NCBI GenBank assembly: GCA_030146705.1
Contig: JASLBE010000062.1
Location: 1-64,000 of the forward strand
Source of the DNA: Tissierellales bacterium
GTDB lineage: Bacteria; Bacillota; Clostridia; Tissierellales; Tissierellaceae
DNA length: 64,000 nt
Reading direction: 5' to 3'
How positions within the stretch are numbered: the stretch's first letter is position 1; every line of letters begins with the position of its first letter. Positions 16,710 to 25,932 of the stretch are shown here, piece by piece. A program made the translations under genes and the position numbers. The notes below the pieces were generated by a model that did not search any database, was not told the origin of the DNA, and saw only the letters and a program-made list of their open reading frames with translations.

Positions 16710-17208
16710 AAATATAATCCCAATTATAGTAAACTAAGTTTGTAATATAAGTATAATCTAAAGGGTATTTAATGTCAAATGTTTTAAGAATAGTATGACA
16801 TAGTCAAAGGCTTGAATTATAGCGATTTATTAAATTGGACTAATTTTAATAATATTTATTAAATTTAGAAAAATATTAAAAATAGTTATAGAAAAGCTAA
16901 CTAATATTAGAAGCTACATATATACATTAGGATAAAAAGATTTATTTAATACTAAAAAGCTTGCTTTTAGAACCCGGACTAGAAAGTTTTAAAATATAGG
17001 GAATATAGGCCAGGTAAAACTTAAAAAACTAAAAATATCTGATATAATATACTTGTATAGGTATGGAGAGAAATATTTATAGGAAATTGTAGGCAAATCC
17101 TTTAAATTACTAATTTAAGGGAGGTTATAATAAATTGACATAAGGGGATATTTATTATAAACTAGTAAAGTTAAAGTAATGAGATAGAAATTAATAGGGG
17201 GTAGCAAC
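16710..17208. other. Long rrf2-pyrG intergenic region
   Basis: Very AT-rich. It holds the rrf2 promoter (minus strand), an ATGTCA/TGACAT inverted repeat near 16772-16803, and the pyrG promoter and leader. I do not see the C-rich initiation tract used for CTP-sensing reiterative transcription in Bacillus pyrG, nor a clear attenuator. No convincing small ORF. Confidence 0.45.
17040..17048 (+). promoter_or_regulatory. Extended -10 promoter of pyrG
   Basis: TGATATAAT, about 160 nt upstream of the pyrG start, leaving a leader of about 150 nt. Confidence 0.5.
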
Positions 17209-18807
17209 GTGAGTGCAAAATATATATTTGTAACTGGTGGTGTTGTATCATCTTTAGGGAAAGGTATAACAGCAGCTTGTCTAGGACAACTTTTAAAAAG
17301 TAGGGGGTTTAATGTAACAACCCAGAAGTTTGATCCTTACTTAAATGTAGATCCAGGAATTATGAGCCCTTACCAACATGGAGAAGTATTTGTAACTGAG
17401 GACGGAGCTGAAACTGACCTAGACCTAGGCCACTATGAAAGGTTTATTGATGTTAACTTAAATAAAAATTGTAGTGTGTCTGCAGGAAGGATATACTGGT
17501 CAGTATTAAATAAGGAAAGAGAAGGGGTCTACCACGGAGGTACAGTCCAAGTAATACCACATATAACAAATGAGATTAAGGAAAGGATGCTAATTGCATC
17601 AAAGGATAAAGATGTGGATATTGTTTTAACGGAAATTGGAGGAACTGTTGGGGATATAGAGTCCTTACCTTTTTTAGAGGCCATAAGACAGATTAAATAT
17701 GAAATTGGCAGGGAAAATGTTATGTATATCCATATGACATTGGTACCTTATTTAGACAAGGCTGGTGAGCTTAAGACTAAACCTACTCAACACAGTGTTA
17801 AGGAACTAAGGGGTTTAGGAATTCAACCAGATATATTAATATGTAGAACGGAACAAACTCTTAGTGATAGTTTAAAGGATAAGATTGCCTTATTCTGTGA
17901 CTTAAAACCTGAGGAAGTTATTGAAAATAAGGATGCTGATAGTATATATGAACTACCAGTTATGCTGGAAAATAACAACCTATCAAACCTAGTAATAAAC
18001 CACTTAGGCCTGGAGGCTAAAAAAGAAGCTGACTTGACTGAATGGAACAAGATTGTAGATATTATTAATAATCCTAAGGGTGAGGTTAATATTGGGCTTG
18101 TTGGTAAGTATGTAGAACTTAGGGACGCATATTTATCTGTTGCTGAGGCTTTAGAGCATGCAGCTATAGCCAACCAGGTTAAGGTTAATATTAAGTGGAT
18201 CCATTCTGAGGGATTGACTGATGATAATATTAAGAATGTATTACAAAACATCCATGGAATCATAGTACCTTCTGCCTTTGGTGAGAGGGGTATAGATGGG
18301 ATGGTTACTAGTATTAAGTATGCTAGAGAAAACAAAATTCCTTTCCTAGGATTGGGTATGGGGATGGAAATGGCGGTTGTAGAATTTGCCAGAAATGTGG
18401 TAGGATTAAAGGAAGCTGATAGTGTAGAAATAAGTCCTAATACCAAGGACCCTATAATTGTTGGACTTAATGGAAATGGTCCAGACAATAAGCCAGAGAT
18501 GAGGATAGGAAGTTATCCTATTATGGTCAAGGAGGGAACTAGGGCTTATGAGGCTTACAAAGAGGCTGAGATTTCTGAAAGACATAGGAATAGGTATGAA
18601 CTAAATAATGACTATAGGGAAAGATTGGAAGAAAAAGGTCTAATAGTTTCCGGTGAATCTAAGGATGGATATGGGGAAATTATTGAATTAAAAGACCATC
18701 CGTGGTTTGTAGGAGGTTTATTCCACGCTGAGTTTAAGTCTAGACCAATAAAGGCCCACCCATTATTTAGGGAGTTTATCAAGGCTTCTTTTAAAGAACA
18801 GCAATAA
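17209..18807 (+). CDS. pyrG: CTP synthase lacking the glutaminase nucleophile
   Basis: CTP synthase makes CTP from UTP, ATP and a nitrogen donor. The 532-residue protein keeps the synthetase domain: VTGGVVSSLGKGI, KFDPYLNVDPGIMSPYQHGE, DGAETDLDLGHYERF, and EIGGTVGDIES. The C-terminal glutamine amidotransferase domain is present but altered. Where the family has GICLGMQ, this protein has GLGMGME (Gly383 in place of the catalytic Cys, Glu387 in place of Gln). The oxyanion loop PGGFG is PSAFG (354-358). The CQFHPEF segment is GLFHAEF, with His506 and Glu508 kept. The codons are unambiguous. It should be unable to hydrolyse glutamine and should depend on free NH3. The start is GTG with a GGGGG site 8 nt upstream. 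Confidence 0.95.
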   Translation: MSAKYIFVTGGVVSSLGKGITAACLGQLLKSRGFNVTTQKFDPYLNVDPGIMSPYQHGEVFVTEDGAETDLDLGHYERFIDVNLNKNCSVSAGRIYWSVLNKEREGVYHGGTVQVIPHITNEIKERMLIASKDKDVDIVLTEIGGTVGDIESLPFLEAIRQIKYEIGRENVMYIHMTLVPYLDKAGELKTKPTQHSVKELRGLGIQPDILICRTEQTLSDSLKDKIALFCDLKPEEVIENKDADSIYELPVMLENNNLSNLVINHLGLEAKKEADLTEWNKIVDIINNPKGEVNIGLVGKYVELRDAYLSVAEALEHAAIANQVKVNIKWIHSEGLTDDNIKNVLQNIHGIIVPSAFGERGIDGMVTSIKYARENKIPFLGLGMGMEMAVVEFARNVVGLKEADSVEISPNTKDPIIVGLNGNGPDNKPEMRIGSYPIMVKEGTRAYEAYKEAEISERHRNRYELNNDYRERLEEKGLIVSGESKDGYGEIIELKDHPWFVGGLFHAEFKSRPIKAHPLFREFIKASFKEQQ

Positions 18808-18835
18808 AATTTATAAAATAGCTAGGAGGGGTAGT

Positions 18836-20782
18836 GTGAGGTTTAATTGGAAAAATAAATTATCAGGCTTTTTAGCAGGAATAATTTTAATGTCATCAAT
18901 GCCAATTTATGGAGCAAAGGTTAGCTTTATAGATGTTCCAAGTAGTCATTGGGCATATAACTATATAGAAGAAATGGCTAAGATGGGATATTTAAAAGGT
19001 AAGGGTAATGGTCAATTTGACCCTAAGGGCAATATGACATTTATGGAAGCTTTGGCAGCTTTTTCTAGACTGACAAAACCAACTAGTACAGATAAAATAA
19101 ATGCTTTAAAAGAATATGAAGGATTATTAAGAGAGCTTAAGGTTACAGCTTCTTGGGAGAAGGAGGCTATTTCTATATCTCTTTACAAGGGGATTGTAAC
19201 TGAAAATGATGTTAGGAAGGCCAGGGATATATACCACAAGCCTATACAAAAGGTGGCTTCTTCTGTTTTACTTGCCAAGGCTGTTGGCCTTGAAGAAAAG
19301 GCCAAGGATATGAATGTAGTTGTTTTGGACTACAAGGATGTTACTAGTATTAGGCCTGAGGACAGGAGGTATATAAAGGTTCTTTTAGATGCAGGCATCT
19401 TGGATAAAAAGGGCGATGGGACTGGTATGTTCCACCCTAAACAAGCCCTTAGAAGGGAAATTATGGCAACCTTAATGTCTAAGGCTAATAACTACCTACT
19501 TAATAATCCAGTAACAAATAACAAGCCAAGTGTTAAACCAGACAAGGAACCTGATAAGGAAGTTGTTAGGCCATCTGGTGTTAGGGAAAGCCTAACTGGT
19601 ACTGTAGATAGGGTTACTAAGGAAATTGGTAGGGAAATCTTAGTAATCAGGGATAGTAGGAATAGGGAGGAAAGCTTCCTATTGGACAAGGATACTGATG
19701 TTAGGATTGATGGTAGACCAGGAAAATTATCTGATCTTTACAAGGGGCAAGAGGTTACTATTAAGTATGATAGTAAGACTAAGGACCTGTATTCTGTTAG
19801 GGCTGAATCTAAGAAGGAAGAGTATGAAGGGGCTGTTGTTTCTACTAATGTTAGTAGTAAGCAGGTAACTGTTGAATACTTGGAGAAGGACAAGCTTAAG
19901 ACTGAGAAGTTTAGCCTGGATGGAGCTACTAGTATTTATAGGGATGGAAAGACTTCTACTCTTGGAAATATTAGGAATGGGGACTATATTAAACTTTCTA
20001 TTGTAAATGGTAAGCTTAAGGAGATAAATTCTAGCCCTTATGAACTAAGGCTTAAGGGAGAGGTCTTAAAGACTGAAAAACTTAGGAATGGAAAAAATGG
20101 AGACTACGAAATACTAATCAAGGGCAATAACAAGGAAGAATACAAGATTATCGCTGATAATAGGACTGAGGTTGATAGGGATGGAAAAAGCTCAAGACCA
20201 GAAGATGTTCGTGTAACTGATAAGGTTGACATAGTAGCCAGGTATGATGTTGAAAGAGAAGGCTATTTGGCTGATGATATGTATGTAGATGTTGTTGTTG
20301 AAAAGGTTAAGGGCTATGTTATTCAAATCACTAATAGGCTTAATAAAAATCCTCTAGTAAAGGTTAGGCTTAAGGATAGTAGCAAGGAAGAAAATTATGA
20401 GCTTCTACCAGGGGCCTATATAAAGGTTGATGGAAAGACTGCTACTAGTCTACCTTCTAACCCAGGCTATGAAGTTGAGCTTTATATTGAAGGGCAAAGT
20501 GATATAGCAGAGGCTTATGTTAATACTACTACTATGGAAAATAGTTTAGTGGGTGAAATTGACCTAGTTGATAGTAGGAATGATTTTATAGAGATTAAAG
20601 TTTCCAACCTAGCTTCAGAGAAAAACTTAATCAGGGTTTATGTTGATAGGGATACAGAAATTGTTGATAAGTATTTTGATGATATTAGGTTAAAAGACCT
20701 GTATAGGGGAGACTTTGTAAATGTTATAGGTGTCCATAAGGGGGCAAACTTTATGGCAAATACAATTCAATTAAGGGATTAA
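18836..20782 (+). CDS. SLH-domain surface protein with five tandem beta repeats
   Basis: The 648-residue exported protein has a signal peptide (about residues 1-27) and three S-layer homology domains (about 30-80, 105-152 and 165-217; for example FIDVPSSHWAYNYIEEMAKM), which bind secondary wall polymer. After a Pro/Lys-rich linker come five related repeats of about 70-80 residues (about 253-325, 331-400, 406-487, 491-565, 571-648). Each starts hydrophobic-x-Gly-x-Val/Ile and contains a D/T-x-I/V ... D-G or D-D, then a leucine-rich turn and a G-x-x-V strand. They look like small beta barrels. The start is GTG (18836) after AGGAGGGG. A terminator follows. It may be an S-layer-associated structural or adhesive protein; this is inference. 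Confidence 0.87.
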   Translation: MRFNWKNKLSGFLAGIILMSSMPIYGAKVSFIDVPSSHWAYNYIEEMAKMGYLKGKGNGQFDPKGNMTFMEALAAFSRLTKPTSTDKINALKEYEGLLRELKVTASWEKEAISISLYKGIVTENDVRKARDIYHKPIQKVASSVLLAKAVGLEEKAKDMNVVVLDYKDVTSIRPEDRRYIKVLLDAGILDKKGDGTGMFHPKQALRREIMATLMSKANNYLLNNPVTNNKPSVKPDKEPDKEVVRPSGVRESLTGTVDRVTKEIGREILVIRDSRNREESFLLDKDTDVRIDGRPGKLSDLYKGQEVTIKYDSKTKDLYSVRAESKKEEYEGAVVSTNVSSKQVTVEYLEKDKLKTEKFSLDGATSIYRDGKTSTLGNIRNGDYIKLSIVNGKLKEINSSPYELRLKGEVLKTEKLRNGKNGDYEILIKGNNKEEYKIIADNRTEVDRDGKSSRPEDVRVTDKVDIVARYDVEREGYLADDMYVDVVVEKVKGYVIQITNRLNKNPLVKVRLKDSSKEENYELLPGAYIKVDGKTATSLPSNPGYEVELYIEGQSDIAEAYVNTTTMENSLVGEIDLVDSRNDFIEIKVSNLASEKNLIRVYVDRDTEIVDKYFDDIRLKDLYRGDFVNVIGVHKGANFMANTIQLRD

Positions 20783-20814
20783 AAAAAGCAGTCTGTTTTC
20801 AGACTGCTTTTTCT
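20782..20814. terminator. Bidirectional terminator
   Basis: GCAGTCT/AGACTGC stem flanked by A and T runs, loop GTTTTC, between two convergent genes. Confidence 0.85.
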
Positions 20815-20823
20815 TGCCTAGAC

Positions 20824-22122
20824 CTAGAACTTCTTATTAAGCATAATATTAATTATTTCTTCATCTACCCCCTTCATACCATCGGTACAAAGTTGGGCTA
20901 AATTTTTTATAGACTGGTTTATACTCTCATCTAAAATTCCATCAGATGGATTGATGGCTATATCTGCCAGGGCAAGTTTTCCTTGGAGGATAGACTCAGA
21001 ACTGGCTGCTGCTATTTTGAAAGAGCAACCACCCTTGGCCCCATCACAGAACATACCTGAAAGGGTTCCGATCATATTCCTAATAGAGTTCCTAACCTGC
21101 CTGTTATCTCCACCTAGGGCCCAGGTTATACTTGAACTAGCACCAATGCCTGCTGCAATGGCACAACCGCATACTGGGGCAAGGTTGCCAGTATAGGACT
21201 TTATGTAGCTAGTAACCAGGTGGCTAAAGGCTAAGGCCCTGGCTGTTTTTTCCCTTGAAAAGCCTTCATCCCTACACACAATATAGACAGGAATAATAGC
21301 GGCTATGCCTTGGTTACCACTTCCAGCACTACTCATAACTGGCATATTTACCCCAGACATCCTGGCATCACAGGCAGCTGATGCATACATCCTAGCCTCA
21401 TTAATAGAATTTTTTTCCATAAGGCCCTTTTCAATGCCATCATACATATACCTGCCTAGACCAACTCCAGAATTATTAACAAGCCCATAATTAGCAATAT
21501 CCATATTTAAGTCTACCCCATCAAGGAGAAATTCAATATCAGAAAAGTCTACTGTTTCTACAAAGTCCCTAATGTCTTCAACAGATATTTTATGGAGGTA
21601 GGACTCCTCGCTTTTACTAGACCCATCTATATAGGCCCTTTCAAAAACCAGGTCCCCATTTTTTATAATCTTTGTAATATTAGTATGGCTTCCTCTTATT
21701 TCACATAGGCCAAAGTCTTGGTCTGTTTCAACCCTAGCTTCAATGAAAAAGTTCCCCTCTTGAGTTTCTATTTCCAGGTCTACAAGCTTATTTTCAACCA
21801 AGGACTTGGCAATAGCTATATCTTTTTCATTAACATTTTTAAAAACTTCCAGCAGGAGGTCTCCCTGGCCAGCAACTCCAGCTAGGGCTGCAGCGAAAAC
21901 CAGGCCTATTTCACTAGTGTTTGGGATACCAACCCCCTTGCCATTTTTAAAAATGTTTGGAGAAACCCTAACCCTAATTGACCTTATTTCACCCCTTAAG
22001 CCCTCAGAGGCCTTACTAACAGCTATTCCAACTGCAACAGGTTCAGTACAGCCTAGTGCAGGCTTTACACCATCTACTAGGCTAGTTAGAAAATCATTAA
22101 AAAACTCAGTTTTATATTCCAT
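20824..22122 (-). CDS. cyuA: L-cysteine desulfidase / L-serine dehydratase alpha-like Fe-S enzyme (CyuA/UPF0597)
   Basis: Members of this family carry an oxygen-labile [4Fe-4S] cluster; characterised ones break cysteine down to pyruvate, sulfide and ammonia. Conserved features are ALGCTEPVAV (Cys25), SSAGSGNQGI, VCGCAIAAGIG, and MFCDGAKGGCSFK; the last two hold probable cluster ligands. The length (432 residues) is normal. I place the start at the ATG at 22122: a TTG two codons earlier lies immediately after the AAAGGAG site and cannot be used, whereas the ATG is spaced 7 nt from it. The gene stands alone on the minus strand, with a terminator shared with the SLH gene. Confidence 0.85.
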   Translation of the reverse strand: MEYKTEFFNDFLTSLVDGVKPALGCTEPVAVGIAVSKASEGLRGEIRSIRVRVSPNIFKNGKGVGIPNTSEIGLVFAAALAGVAGQGDLLLEVFKNVNEKDIAIAKSLVENKLVDLEIETQEGNFFIEARVETDQDFGLCEIRGSHTNITKIIKNGDLVFERAYIDGSSKSEESYLHKISVEDIRDFVETVDFSDIEFLLDGVDLNMDIANYGLVNNSGVGLGRYMYDGIEKGLMEKNSINEARMYASAACDARMSGVNMPVMSSAGSGNQGIAAIIPVYIVCRDEGFSREKTARALAFSHLVTSYIKSYTGNLAPVCGCAIAAGIGASSSITWALGGDNRQVRNSIRNMIGTLSGMFCDGAKGGCSFKIAAASSESILQGKLALADIAINPSDGILDESINQSIKNLAQLCTDGMKGVDEEIINIMLNKKF

Positions 22123-22196
22123 AAACAAGCTCCTTTTATAAAAAAATATTATAGCTTAATTATATACTAAAAAAGGACTAATAGTATAAAAATATC

Positions 22197-23459
22197 TTAT
22201 TCTGTCCTAATGGCTTCTAGGGCACTAAGGTTCATAGCTCTTTTGGCTGGAAAATATCCAGCTATAAGGCCTATTAGGATGGAAAAAGCCATAGCTCCCA
22301 GGGCTAAGACTGGGGGTATAATAGATATCTTACTCCCCTCTCCACCAGGTAGCATACCAGCAATAAAGCCAGAAGCAATAGTGTTTAAAAGAAAGGAAAC
22401 TATATAGGAAAAACTAAGCCCAACTAGGCCACCTAAAAAACCTATAAGTCCTGCCTCAAGTAGGAAGAGTTTCTTAATATCTTTTATAGATGCACCTATT
22501 ACCTTCATAATCCCAATCTCCTTGGTCCTTTCGTAGATACTCATTATCATAGTATTTGTAATTCCTATGGCTGCAACTAAAAGTGAAATGGCTCCAATGC
22601 TACCAAGGACAGCCTGCATAACCAAAGAACCCTGCTTCATAGACTTTAATTCTTGGGTTAGGCTGTAGGCTTCATAGCCCAGGTCTTTAATAGCATTTTG
22701 GACATCTTCAACCTTGTTCATATCTGCAACCTTCACCTTGATAGAGTCAAACTCTGCTGACTTTTTTTTATCCCTACTATTTTCAGCAATTATCTTCTCT
22801 AACTCCTTTATAGGCATATAGACCCCATAGCTAGTTTCAAAATCATCAGGAGATAGGACTCCAACCACCTTAACACTATACTCCTTGGGTTTTTTATTGG
22901 GACTAGACCCATCAGATTCAAAGGCAAGCTTGACCTTGTCTTTCATAGGGTTGATATTACTAGCAGGCTGGTAGTTTCTAGGATTGTAGAAATTATCAAC
23001 CATACTTCCACCAAAGACTACAGCTAATTTATCAGAGGAGTTTAAGCCCCTCCCCTCAACAATGGGAAAGTCAAAAAGCTCCATAGACTCAGGCTCCATA
23101 CCAATTATTTGTGAACTTGCCTCATTTCTTCCAATTAAGAGCTTACCATAGGACTCCTTGGTAGCATTAACCCCAACAACATTGGGAATTTGCTTAAAAC
23201 TACTTACAGCAGCCTTATTAAGTTTCCCAGAACTAGAACTAGGTCCACTAGGGCCCATACCCTGGTGGACAGTAATAGTTGTTAGGCTGCCCCAGCTTGA
23301 AATTTGGTCTTCTAAAGACTTGCTCATACCAAAACCTAGGCTTAGCATTGTTACTATTGAGCTAGTACCAATCATAACACCTAAAATAGTTAAGAAGGTC
23401 CTAAGCTTCCTCCTCCATAGGTTTTGTCCAGCCATTGATATTAGGTCCTTATTATTCAT
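22197..23459 (-). CDS. MacB-like ABC transporter permease (FtsX family)
   Basis: The 420-residue protein has the MacB/FtsX plan: a first membrane segment at about residues 22-45 (RTFLTILGVMIGTSSIVTML), an extracellular domain (about 50-275), and three C-terminal membrane segments, with MSIYERTKEIGIMKVIGASI between the first two. It is the last gene of a three-gene minus-strand operon and overlaps the preceding gene by 8 nt. MacB relatives export peptides, antibiotics or lipoproteins, or act as mechanotransmitters; the substrate here is unknown. Confidence 0.88.
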   Translation of the reverse strand: MNNKDLISMAGQNLWRRKLRTFLTILGVMIGTSSIVTMLSLGFGMSKSLEDQISSWGSLTTITVHQGMGPSGPSSSSGKLNKAAVSSFKQIPNVVGVNATKESYGKLLIGRNEASSQIIGMEPESMELFDFPIVEGRGLNSSDKLAVVFGGSMVDNFYNPRNYQPASNINPMKDKVKLAFESDGSSPNKKPKEYSVKVVGVLSPDDFETSYGVYMPIKELEKIIAENSRDKKKSAEFDSIKVKVADMNKVEDVQNAIKDLGYEAYSLTQELKSMKQGSLVMQAVLGSIGAISLLVAAIGITNTMIMSIYERTKEIGIMKVIGASIKDIKKLFLLEAGLIGFLGGLVGLSFSYIVSFLLNTIASGFIAGMLPGGEGSKISIIPPVLALGAMAFSILIGLIAGYFPAKRAMNLSALEAIRTE

Positions 23460-25932
23460 CTAAAAACTCCTCATCTTCCTTATCTTTCTTCCATTTCTTA
23501 AACCTTTTAAAAGCAAAGAAGGCTAAAGCTATTAAAACTAACCCTAGGAAGGGTTTTTTAACTTTATCTAGGAAGGTCTTTTCCTCCTCCATAGGAAACT
23601 CCTCGATACCAGGGTCAAAACCCTCCGATACATTTAGGCTAAAAGGCCTTCTAATCTCCTGCTCTTCTCCCCTGGAATCTTCAAAACTAAAAACTAGGTC
23701 TCCCTTTAAAATTCCTGGCTCAGTTGGAATTACTGATCCATCAAAAGACTCACTAGTACCAGGGGCAAAATTACCAATATAATAGGACCCATTTTCAGTT
23801 TGGAAGTCCCCATCTATCCTAACCATCATATTATAAAGGGTTGACTTTCCAGTATTATAAAATTCTGCCCCAATAGATACAGGCTCTCCAACTGAAGCAT
23901 CAGGAAAGTAGTTTAACTCAGCCACTTCCAGCCTGGATTTTTGCACAACAGGCACTCCAATTAGTTCAGTAGCCTTGTATTCATCAAACTCCCCGTCCTC
24001 ATATTCAAAATTAGCAGTTATAATATGAGTTTTTGCAGCAGCATCTGGAATTGTAAACATAGTAATCTTCTTTTCAACCCTACCCTTAGGAGGGATACTA
24101 TCTATATAAAATGTATTAGAAGAATTAACAGGAGTAAAGACAGAACTACCACCAGCAGGTGCATTATCTCCCTCGGCTACATTATCCTCAGCAGTAAGGA
24201 AGATTTTTATATTCTTAACTGCCTTGGAACTATTAGTATTATAAAATGACAGGGCCATTTCAAAGTTTTTACCAGCCTCTACCATACCACTTGAAAAAGA
24301 ATACTTGTCTAAAATTAATTTAGGAGTACTTTTTTTATCCCCCTCACTGTTGGGATTGTCTACAAAAATACCTAAAAATTGGTCTAAAGTGTACTTATCA
24401 TCCCCCTCAGAAAGGTCATCTACATTTTCAACCTTAATATTAATAGGATAATTTTTAGTAGGAGTTTTTTTACTAGCATAAAAGGAAAAGCTAATATGTC
24501 TTTTCTCATTAACATCTAGGGAATCTATTTTTATAGTAGAGACAGACTTGGGAACCAAACCATCTCCATCAGGCAGGTCAGCCTTAATTACAATATCCCT
24601 AGCAAGACTCCCCCCCCTATTCCTAAGGTCAAAGGAAATTGTTCCAGTTGCATTGGGACCAATTTTCGCAGGAGCCTTAATATTTTCTATAATTAGGCTA
24701 GAATTAGAATTACTAGCCCCCTTAACAGGTATGAAAAACTCATGGTCCTCTTCTAAGTTTTTCCCTCTAAGATTCTTGTAGTCAATTTTAAGCTTTAGGC
24801 TATGGTTGCCTGACTTTAGCTTCCTGGAAACCCTTATGGGGAACCTAACAGAGTGGAAGCCCTTGCCGGACAAGTAAGGAAGGGTATGCCTATTGGTTCC
24901 AGAAGCCAGGGAAAACTTATCAGTATCTAGGCCTTCTAGAGAAACCCTTATATCCCTAACAGGTATAATGCTTAAGTTTCTTAGGTCAAAATCCACCCAG
25001 ACAATATCTCCAGGCAGGATATTCATAGAAGAAAAGCTTACATCATCAACAATTAGCTGGCTGTCTTCCCCATCTCCCTCTACCCTAAGGTAAACAGTAT
25101 CACTAGATGAAAAGGCTTCATCGTTACCATTATAGTAGTGGAAATTTACCTTTATAGGATAGGTTTTTTCTTCAGCAAACCTATCTACCTCAAACCTAAA
25201 ATCTAGGGTCTTGTCACTTCCACGACCTAGCCTTGAAATATCTTCATAGCCAGAACCATCAATAAAGATGCCACTATTTTCCTCTAAGGATATAGAGGTG
25301 GAAACATTGTAGGCAGAAGTTTCAGAAGTATTTTTTATCTTAATTGAAAGCCTAGGCCTATCACCAGCCTTGGCAAGAGTAGTTTTATTTCCAACTACGA
25401 CTACCTTGGGTTCCTTACTGTCCCTATCATCTTTAGGGCTGGTTGTGTCATCAATAGTTGGTGGCTTAGAACTAGTGGTATCCTCATCTTCATACCTAGC
25501 CTTATAAATATCAATATTATAGTTACTAGACTTAGGCAGTAAACTACCATCTGGGCCCTTTAAGTCATAGGATAGGGTTACAGGAAGGTTGGTATTTTTC
25601 CCACCCTTATAGATTAGGGGGAAGCTAATAGAAGCCTCCTTGTTGTTAAAGTCTAGATTTTTTTCATTTACCTCTCCTACTAGTTTAAATTGAGAACTAG
25701 AGTTTAACTTCAGCCTAGGATTATATATTTGCTCCTTGGCCTCATCCTTAAAAGTCATAGTTAGGGTAAATTTTTCATTCTTTCCCAGGTCTGTCTTAGA
25801 CCCAGACTCTGTTTTTATACTGTAAGACTTAAGTATAATAGGGCTACTAGCCCCAACCACTAGGCTGGGTACAAAAGCCAGCAAAATACTTAAAACTAAG
25901 ATTATCGAAATTTCTTTTTTAAAATTCTCCAT
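23452..25932 (-). CDS. Surface-exposed beta-domain protein coupled to an ABC exporter
   Basis: The 826-residue protein has a signal peptide (about residues 8-28), a long extracellular part of repeated Ig-like, CARDB/NEW3-type beta domains (recurring phrases such as NPRLKLNSS, VSFSSMNILPGDIVWVDFDL, ISFDLRNRGGSLARDI, AELNYFPDASVGEPVSIGAE), one C-terminal membrane segment (about 795-812) and a short Lys/Glu tail. This matches COG1361-like proteins encoded with MacB-like ABC genes in Clostridia. It is embedded between the ATPase and permease genes with 14-nt and 8-nt overlaps, so it is probably a dedicated partner of the transporter. I cannot state a function. Confidence 0.82.
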   Translation of the reverse strand: MENFKKEISIILVLSILLAFVPSLVVGASSPIILKSYSIKTESGSKTDLGKNEKFTLTMTFKDEAKEQIYNPRLKLNSSSQFKLVGEVNEKNLDFNNKEASISFPLIYKGGKNTNLPVTLSYDLKGPDGSLLPKSSNYNIDIYKARYEDEDTTSSKPPTIDDTTSPKDDRDSKEPKVVVVGNKTTLAKAGDRPRLSIKIKNTSETSAYNVSTSISLEENSGIFIDGSGYEDISRLGRGSDKTLDFRFEVDRFAEEKTYPIKVNFHYYNGNDEAFSSSDTVYLRVEGDGEDSQLIVDDVSFSSMNILPGDIVWVDFDLRNLSIIPVRDIRVSLEGLDTDKFSLASGTNRHTLPYLSGKGFHSVRFPIRVSRKLKSGNHSLKLKIDYKNLRGKNLEEDHEFFIPVKGASNSNSSLIIENIKAPAKIGPNATGTISFDLRNRGGSLARDIVIKADLPDGDGLVPKSVSTIKIDSLDVNEKRHISFSFYASKKTPTKNYPINIKVENVDDLSEGDDKYTLDQFLGIFVDNPNSEGDKKSTPKLILDKYSFSSGMVEAGKNFEMALSFYNTNSSKAVKNIKIFLTAEDNVAEGDNAPAGGSSVFTPVNSSNTFYIDSIPPKGRVEKKITMFTIPDAAAKTHIITANFEYEDGEFDEYKATELIGVPVVQKSRLEVAELNYFPDASVGEPVSIGAEFYNTGKSTLYNMMVRIDGDFQTENGSYYIGNFAPGTSESFDGSVIPTEPGILKGDLVFSFEDSRGEEQEIRRPFSLNVSEGFDPGIEEFPMEEEKTFLDKVKKPFLGLVLIALAFFAFKRFKKWKKDKEDEEFLDE

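Noticed and set aside
17110..17150. GGGAGG followed by a TTG-ACA-TAA mini-ORF and a TTGACA box in the pyrG leader
   Set aside because: A two-codon ORF is easily formed by chance, and the TTGACA lacks a good -10 at 17 nt.
16675..17208. Bacillus-type CTP-sensing pyrG attenuator
   Set aside because: No GGGC-type initiation sequence and no clear terminator hairpin in the leader.
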